From NCBI GenBank assembly GCA_012934845.2, contig WNNJ02002381.1:62001-126000 (forward strand): a stretch of DNA of 64,000 nucleotides. The letters run 5' to 3'. Shown here in pieces: positions 55,852 through 64,000 of this stretch. The position numbers and the translations under genes are program-made. The notes under the pieces are model-generated. The model was not told where the DNA came from and did no database searches. It saw nothing but the letters and a program-made list of their open reading frames with translations. Numbering within the stretch: position 1 is the first letter of the stretch; each line of letters starts with the position of its first letter. The DNA is from Pomphorhynchus laevis (Eukaryota; Acanthocephala; Palaeacanthocephala; Echinorhynchida; Pomphorhynchidae).

Positions 55852-57363
55852 TTGACACAACAATCGATGGCAAGAACAAAGAAGACAGAAACGAAAAAAT
55901 GCTTAGCAAGTCAGCAGATTAACGGTACTCGCAATCAGACTGTACCAAAATTAGCAAGCCCCTCCTCTGGGTATCAGCAACACGAGGTCTCTTGCAGCAG
56001 ATCTGGATGCGACATATGGACAGCTGTCAACGTTCCATCCTGTCTGACGAAATCGCTACTCTCTAGGGATTTTGTTTGTGGGTTCTGTGCCTCCGAATTG
56101 CTCTCCTTGTTGTTCAAGGGCCATTGTGACGAGCAAGTATCAATAAATGCTTTAAAGAGGAACGCAGATTCAAACAGTCACAACGATGGGGAAGATCTTA
56201 GTATTAACGAACCAGAACGGAGTTCAGAAGCGTTCAGAAAGTCAAGCAGCTTGTCGTCAGGGATTGATGATGTTTCGGCCACTCCAAAATTATCTGAGAT
56301 AGGAACCAATAATGCTATTCATGTACTCAATCATTCTCTCACGCAGCAGTCGAAGTTAGAACTGAGCGATCGATCAATCATACCCTTCAATAACAATTCA
56401 ACTCAATGCTTCGTTAGGGATGCATTGCATGAGACTAATGTGATGGATTACTCCTTCAAACAACTTCCTGTTTTGGATTCTATTGTTCATCCCCATATAT
56501 TGGACTCGAGCAGCGTCGGTCTTGATGTAGATAACAAATGTTCCGCCCTCAAGCATGCAAATGTTGATTTGTCAACTCCTGTTAACACTTCCTCGGGCAG
56601 TGATTGTTCTCAAAACTGTCCTCTAGGTAGCGATTGTACTGAGCGTCCTTGTGCTTACCCGCAGCAACTGCATCACCGCTGCAGTTTATGTGTTGCTCAT
56701 CTAGTAGCCCCGTTTATTGAGAGCGTTAAGGATCTTGCAAAGGCTAGTCAGATTATAGTTAGGCCTATAGATAATCTACGACAAATAGTTAGCCTTCCAA
56801 ATAATAAACAACATGCAGTGATTCCTCCAAATCATCGTCGGCCATCGATTACCCCTGAGACTAATTATTCATTAGTTCCGTCTGCTAGCGCTAAACAATT
56901 TAGCTCTAGACAATTTGACTCCAGAAGAGAGTTAAACGTTATCGTGAGCGGTGTTGAAGAATCTCTCAGTAACAATCCCCAAAGTAGACTGGATGACGAT
57001 ATTATGCATCTTCGCGCAGTGTTTTCTAAGATTTTTATCCAGTGCGATGTGGATGTTGCGAAGTGTCTTAAAGTTCGAAGAGTTTTTCGTCTAGGCAAGA
57101 AACTTTCAGATAGACCTAGACTTCTAAAAGTTGTTCTAGACTCAAAAGATCATGTTGACTTCCTACTCAAGCATGCATTTAGATTATCGCGCTCTGATTT
57201 TCATATACTCCGTGATTTATCTCCTGCAGATCGTTTGAGAAGACACGAGGCTTTCAACGAGCTGCATCGACGGCTGGAAAGTGGTGAGGGTAACTTATGT
57301 GTACGGAATTTTCGGGTGGTCAAGTGGCGTCCGACTGTCCGGTGGCATCCCTTACTCCTGTAG
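55852..57363 (+). CDS. CR1 ORF1 protein, 503 aa
   Basis: Nucleic-acid-binding ORF1 of the CR1 element; acts with ORF2 on the element RNA. N-terminal Cys cluster at residues 50-85 (CSRSGCDIWTAVNVPSC ... FVCGFCASE) resembles the PHD-type zinc finger of CR1/L2 ORF1. A Ser/Asn-rich middle follows, then a second Cys/His-rich patch at about 245-285 (CSQNCPLGSDCTERPC). The C-terminal 150 residues form the conserved domain: NVIVSGVEESL, VRRVFRLGKK, RPRLLKVVLDS, FHILRDLSPADRLRRHEAF, typical of LINE ORF1 RNA-binding/chaperone domains. Start taken at MTQQSMARTKK; a second Met lies five codons on. The same C-terminal domain, decayed, is at 62150-62450. Confidence 0.9.
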   Translation: MTQQSMARTKKTETKKCLASQQINGTRNQTVPKLASPSSGYQQHEVSCSRSGCDIWTAVNVPSCLTKSLLSRDFVCGFCASELLSLLFKGHCDEQVSINALKRNADSNSHNDGEDLSINEPERSSEAFRKSSSLSSGIDDVSATPKLSEIGTNNAIHVLNHSLTQQSKLELSDRSIIPFNNNSTQCFVRDALHETNVMDYSFKQLPVLDSIVHPHILDSSSVGLDVDNKCSALKHANVDLSTPVNTSSGSDCSQNCPLGSDCTERPCAYPQQLHHRCSLCVAHLVAPFIESVKDLAKASQIIVRPIDNLRQIVSLPNNKQHAVIPPNHRRPSITPETNYSLVPSASAKQFSSRQFDSRRELNVIVSGVEESLSNNPQSRLDDDIMHLRAVFSKIFIQCDVDVAKCLKVRRVFRLGKKLSDRPRLLKVVLDSKDHVDFLLKHAFRLSRSDFHILRDLSPADRLRRHEAFNELHRRLESGEGNLCVRNFRVVKWRPTVRWHPLLL

Positions 57364-60272
57364 AGTCAGACCTCTTTAGTAGTGATGGTTCGTGTGTAGG
57401 AAAACTAGTAGACTTCGATAGTGTCACCGAGCGTGTCAAATTTTCCCATTATACGAACATTTTTGTCGGTTATTCAAATGTTCGTAGTCTCCTGGCTCAG
57501 TTCTCGGAAATTAAATTCATAGTTGCTTCGAAACGTTTTGATGTATTTTGTATAACCGAAACATGGCTACATTCTGACATTTCGGATGACTGTGTTGCCA
57601 TCCCTAACTATTTTGTAATACGTTCGGATCGCTCATGTGGTAAACGTGGAGGTGGGGTAGCCGCCTATGTGCGAAATAGTCTCCTGGTATCGAATATCTC
57701 GGCTTTTCGCGACGATATTGGTTATTCCTTTGAAGGTCTTGCTTTTACACTGGGAAATGGTCAACGATCCCGATTCTGCGTCCTTTACCGTTCTCCGTCC
57801 TATGAATTAAGATTATACTCTCTTAAATCACATTTGCTGAGTTTATCTTCGTATCCTCTGATTTTATGCCTGGGAGACTTCAATATCCCCCAAATAGACT
57901 GGAAAAATAGTCATTCACGACCAATTCACGGAATTGGGAAAGTACTGAGTGACTTTCTGTTACTCGAGATGCTACTAGTTCAACATATTAAAGAACCTAC
58001 TTGTGTGACAGGGACGCCTTCTATACTCGATTTGGTCTTTACTAAGTGTTTGGGTGACGTTTCAGGTGTTCGTTATGACGCACCAATTGGCAATAGCGAT
58101 CACTGTGTACTCTCTATGCGGCTGTCGCTGTTCAACAGAGCCTCACAAAACTCTAATTTTAAAAAACGTTGTTGGGTAGGTGTTGATGCTAATCAACTAG
58201 CTGCAAGCTTCCCAAAAAATATCTGTGATAGTCTTCGTATCCACTTCGGTTTGGAGGTTCCTGTAGTCTTTGATCTGCTCCATGATGAATTGATGCGAAT
58301 TTCTGATATCTTTGCTCCGCTACGTGCCTGCAAGTTCAAGCATGGACATCCTCCTTGGTTCGACAGAGAGCTTCTTGATGCTATAAGATCCCGCAACAAA
58401 TTGTGGCGCGAATTTAGGCGTTCTTCTGCTTCAAAACGTGCCTACATCGACTCTCGGAACTTATGCAATCGGCTAAAATTTCAGAAACGCTATTCGTACG
58501 AAGATACTATCGCCAGGGATGCATCTTTGAATCCTAGGAGGTTTTGGTCTTATGTAAGAAACAACAGAACACTTGTCGCCACAATTAGCTCAATCCAAAC
58601 GCCAACTGAAACTTTGACCGATCCGTCTCTAATCGCCCAACATTTAGCTGATGGCTTCTTGGTACAGGCTTTGACCTCTAACAAACTGCATGACTTTAGT
58701 TGGAAGTATGTTCCGGTTGCTCATCGGTGTTGTGTTCGTCCACTCAGAGTGGATGAGGTGTTGAACGAGGTTATGAAGCTCGATTCGTTTACATCTCCGG
58801 GACCAGACAATATCGCCCCCTTCCTCGTCAAATCCCTAGCGAACGAACTGAGCAATGATTTAACTATGTTTTTCATATACAGCTTAGACACATCTTGGAT
58901 TCCTGACAGTTGGAAGTGTGCAATTGTGGTGCCTATTCCCAAAAAGCATCCTGCTAGCTTTTGCGCGGACTTTCGGCCCATTAGCTTAACTAGCGTATTC
59001 TGCAAACTTTTAGAAAGAATCATTGCTAGTAGAATCAGGGATCATTTGGATCGTAATCACATATTGGTTGAATCTCAACATGGTTTCAGGATCGGACGTT
59101 CATGCCTTACTAACCTACTAACTGCGCGTGAAAAATGGGCTGATGCTCTGGGGGCTGGGTTTCAGGTTCATACAGTATTCCTTGATTTTTCGAAAGCTTT
59201 TGATAGGGTACCACACGACGGCATAGTGTCTTTACTGTATCACTATGGACTTCATTCATATATTTGTGAGTGGGTCAGGGAATTTCTATCGAATAGGTCT
59301 TTCCGAGTTTGTGTTGGGGGAGTGTTTTCTTATTCGGTAAATATTAATTCTGGCGTACCGCAGGGATCAGTCCTTGGCCCACTGCTCTTTATAATCTTCA
59401 TTAATGATCTGCTACTCCGCTTATCATGCTCTCATCTAGCGTTTGCAGACGATCTAAAGATTTGGTCGATCATTAGAAATCCTGCTGGTCGAGTATCGTT
59501 ACAAAATGATCTAAACTCCCTGATCAAGTGGTGCGATTCTACCGGACTACGGTTGAATGTTGATAAATGTGTCCTCATGCAACTAGGTCGCCCTATTGAA
59601 ACTCTAAGGTACTTTATTGGAGATATGGCCTTAAAGGAAGTGTATCATCATAAGGATTTAGGGATTATTGTTCATAGATCCTTGAAAACAAAGTTGAACA
59701 CCGACTTCTTTCTAGGTAAAGCTACTAGGGCGTTATATTGTATTAAAAATGCATTCCTCAGGTTAAGCTGTCACATGTTCAAGAGGTTATTCATCTCCAT
59801 CGTCAGGCCACACTTGGAGTACTGCATTCAGGCTTGTTTCCCTGTCACTAAGCAAGAACTATTAGACCTGGAGTCTATTCTTAGGCGCGGATCGAGGCTC
59901 TGTATTGGCTTAAGTGGTATTGACTATTATGTACGTCTAAGTCGTATTGGGATGTTGTCGGTACGTGAGAAGTTCATATCCTTGGAAATGCTATGTATAT
60001 GGCATATGTCGAATGATGTGGTAGGTTATCCCACCGATGTAATCACTAGGCGGGTAGATCAGTTGCGGGGACATAGCAGAGTCTTGTATAAATTTAGATT
60101 TGGCAGATTACCAAAAGTGTATAGACTCTCAAGAAGAGGAATTAACATGTGGAATTCGTTGCCTGAGGAAGTCGTCGCAGCCCCCAGTTTGAGAACGTTT
60201 AAATCACGATGCTACAAATGGATACATGAACAATGCCGACATTCAACACTACCACTGGAATACCCTAATTAG
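57297..60272 (+). CDS. CR1 ORF2: endonuclease-reverse transcriptase, 991 aa
   Basis: Nicks target DNA and primes reverse transcription of the element RNA. The APE-type endonuclease at residues 55-280 shows the N-terminal strand (YSNVRSLLAQFSEIKFIV), FCITETWL (catalytic Glu), GGGVAAYVR, LCLGDFNIPQIDW, and GNSDHCVL (catalytic Asp-His). RT: SPGPDNIAPFLV, VPIPKKHPASFCADFRPISL, HGFRIGRSCLTNLL, VFLDFSKAFDRVPHDG (motif A), SGVPQGSVLGPLLFIIFIND (motif B), LAFADDLKIW (FADD, motif C) and the thumb. The C-terminal INMWNSLPEEVVAAPSLRTF is typical of CR1. The annotated Met lies inside ORF1; a downstream start or stop-restart translation is possible. No RNase H domain. Intact. Confidence 0.93.
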   Translation: MCTEFSGGQVASDCPVASLTPVESDLFSSDGSCVGKLVDFDSVTERVKFSHYTNIFVGYSNVRSLLAQFSEIKFIVASKRFDVFCITETWLHSDISDDCVAIPNYFVIRSDRSCGKRGGGVAAYVRNSLLVSNISAFRDDIGYSFEGLAFTLGNGQRSRFCVLYRSPSYELRLYSLKSHLLSLSSYPLILCLGDFNIPQIDWKNSHSRPIHGIGKVLSDFLLLEMLLVQHIKEPTCVTGTPSILDLVFTKCLGDVSGVRYDAPIGNSDHCVLSMRLSLFNRASQNSNFKKRCWVGVDANQLAASFPKNICDSLRIHFGLEVPVVFDLLHDELMRISDIFAPLRACKFKHGHPPWFDRELLDAIRSRNKLWREFRRSSASKRAYIDSRNLCNRLKFQKRYSYEDTIARDASLNPRRFWSYVRNNRTLVATISSIQTPTETLTDPSLIAQHLADGFLVQALTSNKLHDFSWKYVPVAHRCCVRPLRVDEVLNEVMKLDSFTSPGPDNIAPFLVKSLANELSNDLTMFFIYSLDTSWIPDSWKCAIVVPIPKKHPASFCADFRPISLTSVFCKLLERIIASRIRDHLDRNHILVESQHGFRIGRSCLTNLLTAREKWADALGAGFQVHTVFLDFSKAFDRVPHDGIVSLLYHYGLHSYICEWVREFLSNRSFRVCVGGVFSYSVNINSGVPQGSVLGPLLFIIFINDLLLRLSCSHLAFADDLKIWSIIRNPAGRVSLQNDLNSLIKWCDSTGLRLNVDKCVLMQLGRPIETLRYFIGDMALKEVYHHKDLGIIVHRSLKTKLNTDFFLGKATRALYCIKNAFLRLSCHMFKRLFISIVRPHLEYCIQACFPVTKQELLDLESILRRGSRLCIGLSGIDYYVRLSRIGMLSVREKFISLEMLCIWHMSNDVVGYPTDVITRRVDQLRGHSRVLYKFRFGRLPKVYRLSRRGINMWNSLPEEVVAAPSLRTFKSRCYKWIHEQCRHSTLPLEYPN

Positions 60273-60370
60273 CTACGTTGACTGACCATTTGCTTTTGTT
60301 TTATTTTTTTTGGACTCTGCCTGAATAGCCTTTTGGCTTTGGTATGTATTGGAATAATAATAATAAATCA
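60273..60370 (+). promoter_or_regulatory. CR1 3' end: hairpin and AAT tail
   Basis: After the stop, TTTTGTTTTATTTTTTTT, then AGCC-TTTT-GGCT (60327-60338) and GGTATGTATTGGAATAATAATAATAA. The CR1 reverse transcriptase recognises short 3' structures followed by microsatellite tails. The relics at 37104 and 53550 end in comparable GAGCY-TC-RGCTC hairpins. Confidence 0.75.
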
Positions 60371-60479
60371 ACACAATAATATTAAAAATAAATTTAAAAT
60401 CATTAGCGGAAATTATTTATGGATGGATAATAAATAACATACTTTGTATTAGAAGAAGATACTAGATGGTTTTATCAGA

Positions 60480-60790
60480 GGAAATACGTCCTTAACACGT
60501 ATTTGGCCCCGCTGCTATGTTGGGTAGAGGAGTTAGGGGCCGAAACCTGATAGCATAGCAGTTCCTCCTGATGACCTCTAATTCTTATTTTGATACAACG
60601 TCTGTTATTTATTAGTCAATTTATAAAAATGACTTTTATTTTATATTTCAATTTTTTATTTTAATTTGATATAAATTATAAAAAATCTTAAAACAATTAT
60701 TTATGTTAATATTTAATTATAAAATTTTGATTTAGCATTATTATGTTTTATAATTATATTAAATACGTATACTCAGTTAGCTGATTTGAT
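60480..60790 (+). repeat. family R repeat with ribozyme-like core
   Basis: GAGTTAGGGGCCGAAACCTG ... TTCCTCCTGATGACCTCTAATTC, then the AT-rich body to AACTGAG-type sequence (AGTTAGCTGATTTGATT at 60776). The 10-bp pairing of GAGUUAGGGG with CCUCUAAUUC is complete (with wobbles). An AAATACGT/ACGTATTT hairpin precedes it. Confidence 0.7.
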
Positions 60791-61590
60791 TCTTAGGCAT
60801 GTAGTTCGATCGTTGCATTGATCAGGAAGATCAATTCAATTGCGACTGATTTTTGGAACTTCTTGATCGTATTTGTGCATTCCAACTTTTCAAGTAGCAT
60901 GTTCCATACTTTCAGGATTCGATGCGTCTGTGAGCACTTACATTTCCCATGATCTTGGGTTCTAAACACAGACTACGACCACGTTGACAACTGCGCCTAT
61001 CAACGTTTTGAAGCACTCCACGTTCAACGAACAAAATGAATTTTTCATCATATACAGAAGGCGTCTGCTTTTAGCGGATATACTATCAGTGCTCATGTGT
61101 GTCTTCAATGATTGAACAACGATACATATATAACATGTATATGATGAATTTTTCATCATATACAAAAGGCATCTGCTTTTAGAGCATAAACTATCAGTGT
61201 TCATGTATGTCTTCAATGATGATTAAACAACGATACCTAAATCACGTGTGAAAGATATTGAGTTAACCAAACATAATCCTAACATATAACTAGAATACAC
61301 CATACCCTTACCAAACCGTAAGTGATCACACTTATCAAGATTTAAACAAATACCAGTGCGATAACTCCATTAGTTAAACATATTTAAACCAAACTGCAAT
61401 GTATGTTCGTTTAATTCTGATTTAACTTTTGTCCGAATCTTAAGATCGTTAGCAAAAGCTAGGTGCCTTTAGCGACATCGGATGATGTATAAAGAGCCAC
61501 ATCAGCTAATTTTATACCGGACAGAAGCCTATTTCATGTTCACACTGTAAACTTGAAATTTCAGCCTTCGCAATTCTGAACAGCTACTTT
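60791..61590 (-). mobile_element. CR1-type LINE relic
   Basis: Minus strand near 61470-61310: AFANDLKIRTKVKSELN (motif C region, FADD eroded to FAND), LNEHTLQFGLNMF, TGICLNLDKCDHL, matching the LAFADDLKIW ... STGLRLNVDKCVLM stretch of the intact CR1. Includes a 107-bp tandem duplication (GAATTTTTCATCATATAC at 61038 and 61145). The minus ORF 60962-61216 is part of that duplication and not a gene. Confidence 0.55.
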
Positions 61591-61829
61591 GACATCGACA
61601 TGCACTTAAACATCGACGATGACTTATTGACACTATCAAGATATCAGAGATTGCGCTGTAAACGATTAAACAGAACCAAATCACTTGTAGTATAAAGGAA
61701 CTTCGACATTTTTGAATTACCTATTAACTCCACAGCAACTCTGACTTGATTTAAAACATATTTTTCTATATGCATTGTGATCCAGACCAACGAGTCATCA
61801 CTTTTCTGCTAATGTACAATGGCTGATGT

Positions 61830-64000
61830 AAGATCACTCAACTGCAAATGTAACAAGTTAAAGAGATTAAAAACTTCATAAAGAAAAGATTTGTACTGTC
61901 CACAGGAGTTCATTTCCCCCGATTAGGATAATTGATTACTTTACCAGCTTACATGACAAGGCTGATAATGATAAGCATTCGAATTCTAATGAAGGAAAGA
62001 CCGTTCTAGCCTAACGCAGATCTGGAGAAGAGGACATTAATTTGAGCAGCAAGATAAACCTACCAACATCACCAACCTATGAGCATGTTCCTCACTTTTC
62101 AGACGGTCATCTTGGTGAATCCGTTGATGACCATCGTGCATTGGCTTCCATAGGTGAAGCTCCAGCACACTTATCAAAGGGTAATTTAAAACGTAAATTA
62201 GACAATATATCTAAATGTGTCATTTTCACGAAGGTAGTCGAATCGCATTCGAGTAGAACTCAAGGCCGTTTAGATGACGACGTGATATCTATACATGAAA
62301 TAGTATCTACCATGTTTGATAAGAGTGAAGTAAGTATTGCTGCAACTCTCAAAGTGAAGAAGCTTTTCCGTCTAAGAAATCGTGATATCAATATTGGTCG
62401 ACATCGTCTATTAAAATGGCCCTTCGATCTCTCGATGAAGCATCGTGTTTGTTGATTCGGGGTAGAATACTGAAGAGGCATAATGTTCGCATATTTAAGG
62501 ATTTATCTCGTGATGAGAGAGAACGTCTAAGGCAAACAAAAACTTAGATGTCGATCGCTTGTCTTTTGGGGAGAAAAATCTATGCATGATTATCACTATC
62601 GAATTTTATCTTCGGGTGTTGACATATTTGCCATTTCTAAAACGTAGAACCATGATGGAATAGATGATAGTATCGTAAGCGTGCCTAATTTCAACATCAT
62701 TTGTGTTGACAGGACCGCATATCGCAGAGGGAGAGGAGTTGCTTTACATGTCAGATCTAGCATAAAAATGTATTACATGCCTACTTATTCAGATGCAGGT
62801 GACATTTTTGAATTGTTGATTGTAAATATGTCTGTTTCTTATAAGACCTTGACATTTGGCGTTTTTTAACGAACACCAAAGTCAGACTACTTGAGTATAT
62901 AGTTCTGTGGAATTATGAGACGTGCATTCAACAATAATCATGCGTTCCTCTCATTCAGTGATTTTAATATCACAGGTAATCTAATCATCGATGGTGCAGC
63001 TTCGCATTTCAGGTGCGCAGCTGTTAAGTCTCTTTGGAACTTTTTGCATGATGAACTTCTTTTCGTTCAACATGTAGATTTTCCTACTCGTTTACCACTT
63101 TCTCAATCATCAATGATGATCATATCATTCCTGATGTAGATTTTGCTACTCGTTAACCACTTTCTCAATAATCAATACTAGATTTTGTCTTGTCTCGATC
63201 GCTCAATGACGTTCTACATTTTATGATAGTTCTCCTATCGGCAATAATGATCATTGTGTTTTGATTTTTTGTGGTTAACATATTTGGAATGCAGTCTTGT
63301 GATAACGTCGAAACAATATTGTCTAAACGTATGTGGCACTGTGTAGTTAGATCAACACTTGTTGATAATGCAACCTCTATCTTGTTTGAAACATTTACTA
63401 CTGACATCGATGAGTAATGGCAAAATATTTGCGAGAAGTTGATTATCATTTCTAATCGCTTTTCCATTGAGAAGCGTATGATGATTACCAAACGATGGAT
63501 ACCTCTATGGCTTGACTTTGAATTGAAATCGCTGATACGTAACCGGAATAGCATTTACAGGATATACCGACCCAGCATATCGTTTTAAGTATAATGTTTG
63601 TCAAAATCATTATGCTTGACTTCGAGCTAAAAAAGACTTATCTACGAGTCCAAAATAATTAACTCAATCCACTCAGCCCTGAAAGTATTTTGGTCATATG
63701 TCCACATAAGTAAATGTCTTAGGCCGCTTATATCGACGCTAAAGCTCTACGAAGAAATTATTGACTCTAGCGCAAAGATCGCAGTCGCTTTTTCTGACAC
63801 ATTTCGCCTGAAAAATGACTATTGTCACAATTCAGGAGACAACCTTGCTTATATTAAACACACGTTTTCATACACGCCCATTGTAGTCACACCATCTTCG
63901 GTATATGATAAGCTAACCAGTAATCTATATATTATGTGACAATATTAAGTCTCACAGCTCTCAAGTAAAACTGCCAATCACAATTACCATTTCCTAGATT
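61830..64000 (+). mobile_element. decayed CR1 LINE, runs off the window
   Basis: ORF1 C-terminal domain at 62200-62530 (CVIFTKVVESHSSRTQGRLD, TLKVKKLFRLRNRD, LSRDERERLRQ). ORF2 endonuclease from 62560: DIFAISKT, YRRGRGVALHVRSSIK, AFLSFSDFNIT (DFN motif), ELLFVQHVDFPTRLPL, and IGNNDHCVL at 63235-63260. Then RT lead-in (KAIYRDPAYR-like), with FWSYVHISKCLR at about 63690. Frameshifts throughout. Same subfamily as the intact copy 1.7 kb upstream; the two face the same way. Confidence 0.7.

Larger units (their letters stand above)
55710..60370 (+). mobile_element. full-length CR1 LINE with both ORFs open
   Basis: 4.6-kb non-LTR retrotransposon. The 5' untranslated part (about 55710-55851) has short CTACTACTTACAA repeats; ORF1 is 55852-57363, ORF2 57297-60272 overlapping by 67 nt in another frame; the 3' untranslated part is 90 nt ending in an AGCC-TTTT-GGCT hairpin and an AATAATAATAA tail. 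No stop or frameshift in either ORF, and all endonuclease and RT motifs are present. Family-R sequence lies on both sides in the same orientation. No clear target-site duplication visible. Structurally intact and therefore young, in contrast with every other LINE in the window. Confidence 0.92.

Noticed and set aside
1-64000. tRNA, rRNA, snRNA genes
   Set aside because: No tRNA-like A/B boxes with cloverleaf pairing, rRNA segments or recognisable snRNA noticed on reading; a tRNAscan or covariance search would settle it.

Overview
The window is AT-rich, intron-bearing animal DNA, probably from an invertebrate. The evidence is eukaryotic splice sites with very short introns (27-490 nt), CR1/L2-type LINEs, a Penelope-like fragment, and no operons or ribosome-binding sites. 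I cannot name the species. Flatworm-like or other small-genome invertebrates would fit the mix of hammerhead-bearing repeats and CR1 elements, but that is inference. I found no tRNA, rRNA or CRISPR.

Layout. 1-3.3 kb: exon-like islands of at least one + strand gene. 3.9-5.5 kb: (TA)n tracts framing two families of tandem repeat dimers (351 bp and 443 bp units), each carrying a hammerhead self-cleaving ribozyme. 5.6-17.6 kb: small, many-exon candidate genes, mostly below the size an ORF scan reports. The best is a five-exon 115-residue gene at 7.7-9.2 kb with a duplicated last exon; a three-exon 61-residue gene lies on the minus strand at 12.3-12.7 kb. 18-22.7 kb: a degraded LINE with a zinc-knuckle ORF1. 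24.8-27.0 kb: the one long host gene, an unbroken 741-codon orphan on the minus strand. 27.2-34.8 kb: further ribozyme-like tandem repeats in both orientations. 37.1-46.3 kb: a graveyard of LINE fragments from at least four lineages. 46.9-52.7 kb: an approximately 75-bp satellite of about 74 units that descends from a hammerhead-type repeat. 53.5-64 kb: CR1 relics, an ATGGTGATGATGAAG minisatellite, and one structurally intact 4.6-kb CR1 with both ORFs open.

Main result. The window holds several repeat families built around the hammerhead core (CUGANGA, a helix, GAAA, and a cleavage triplet ending in UC). One copy (4077-4125, minus strand) is a textbook type I ribozyme with three perfect helices and a UACG loop. 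In another (443-bp family) the repeat begins exactly at the predicted cleavage site. Two related families near 33-34.7 kb place the catalytic CUGAUGA strand inside the loop of helix III, an order that could give a canonical fold only between neighbouring tandem units. The 5.6-kb satellite keeps helix II and GAAAUAUC of a fourth family. The array and inverted-pair layout resembles retrozymes and Penelope-associated hammerheads. All exon models come from reading splice signals and phase by eye and have no transcript support.
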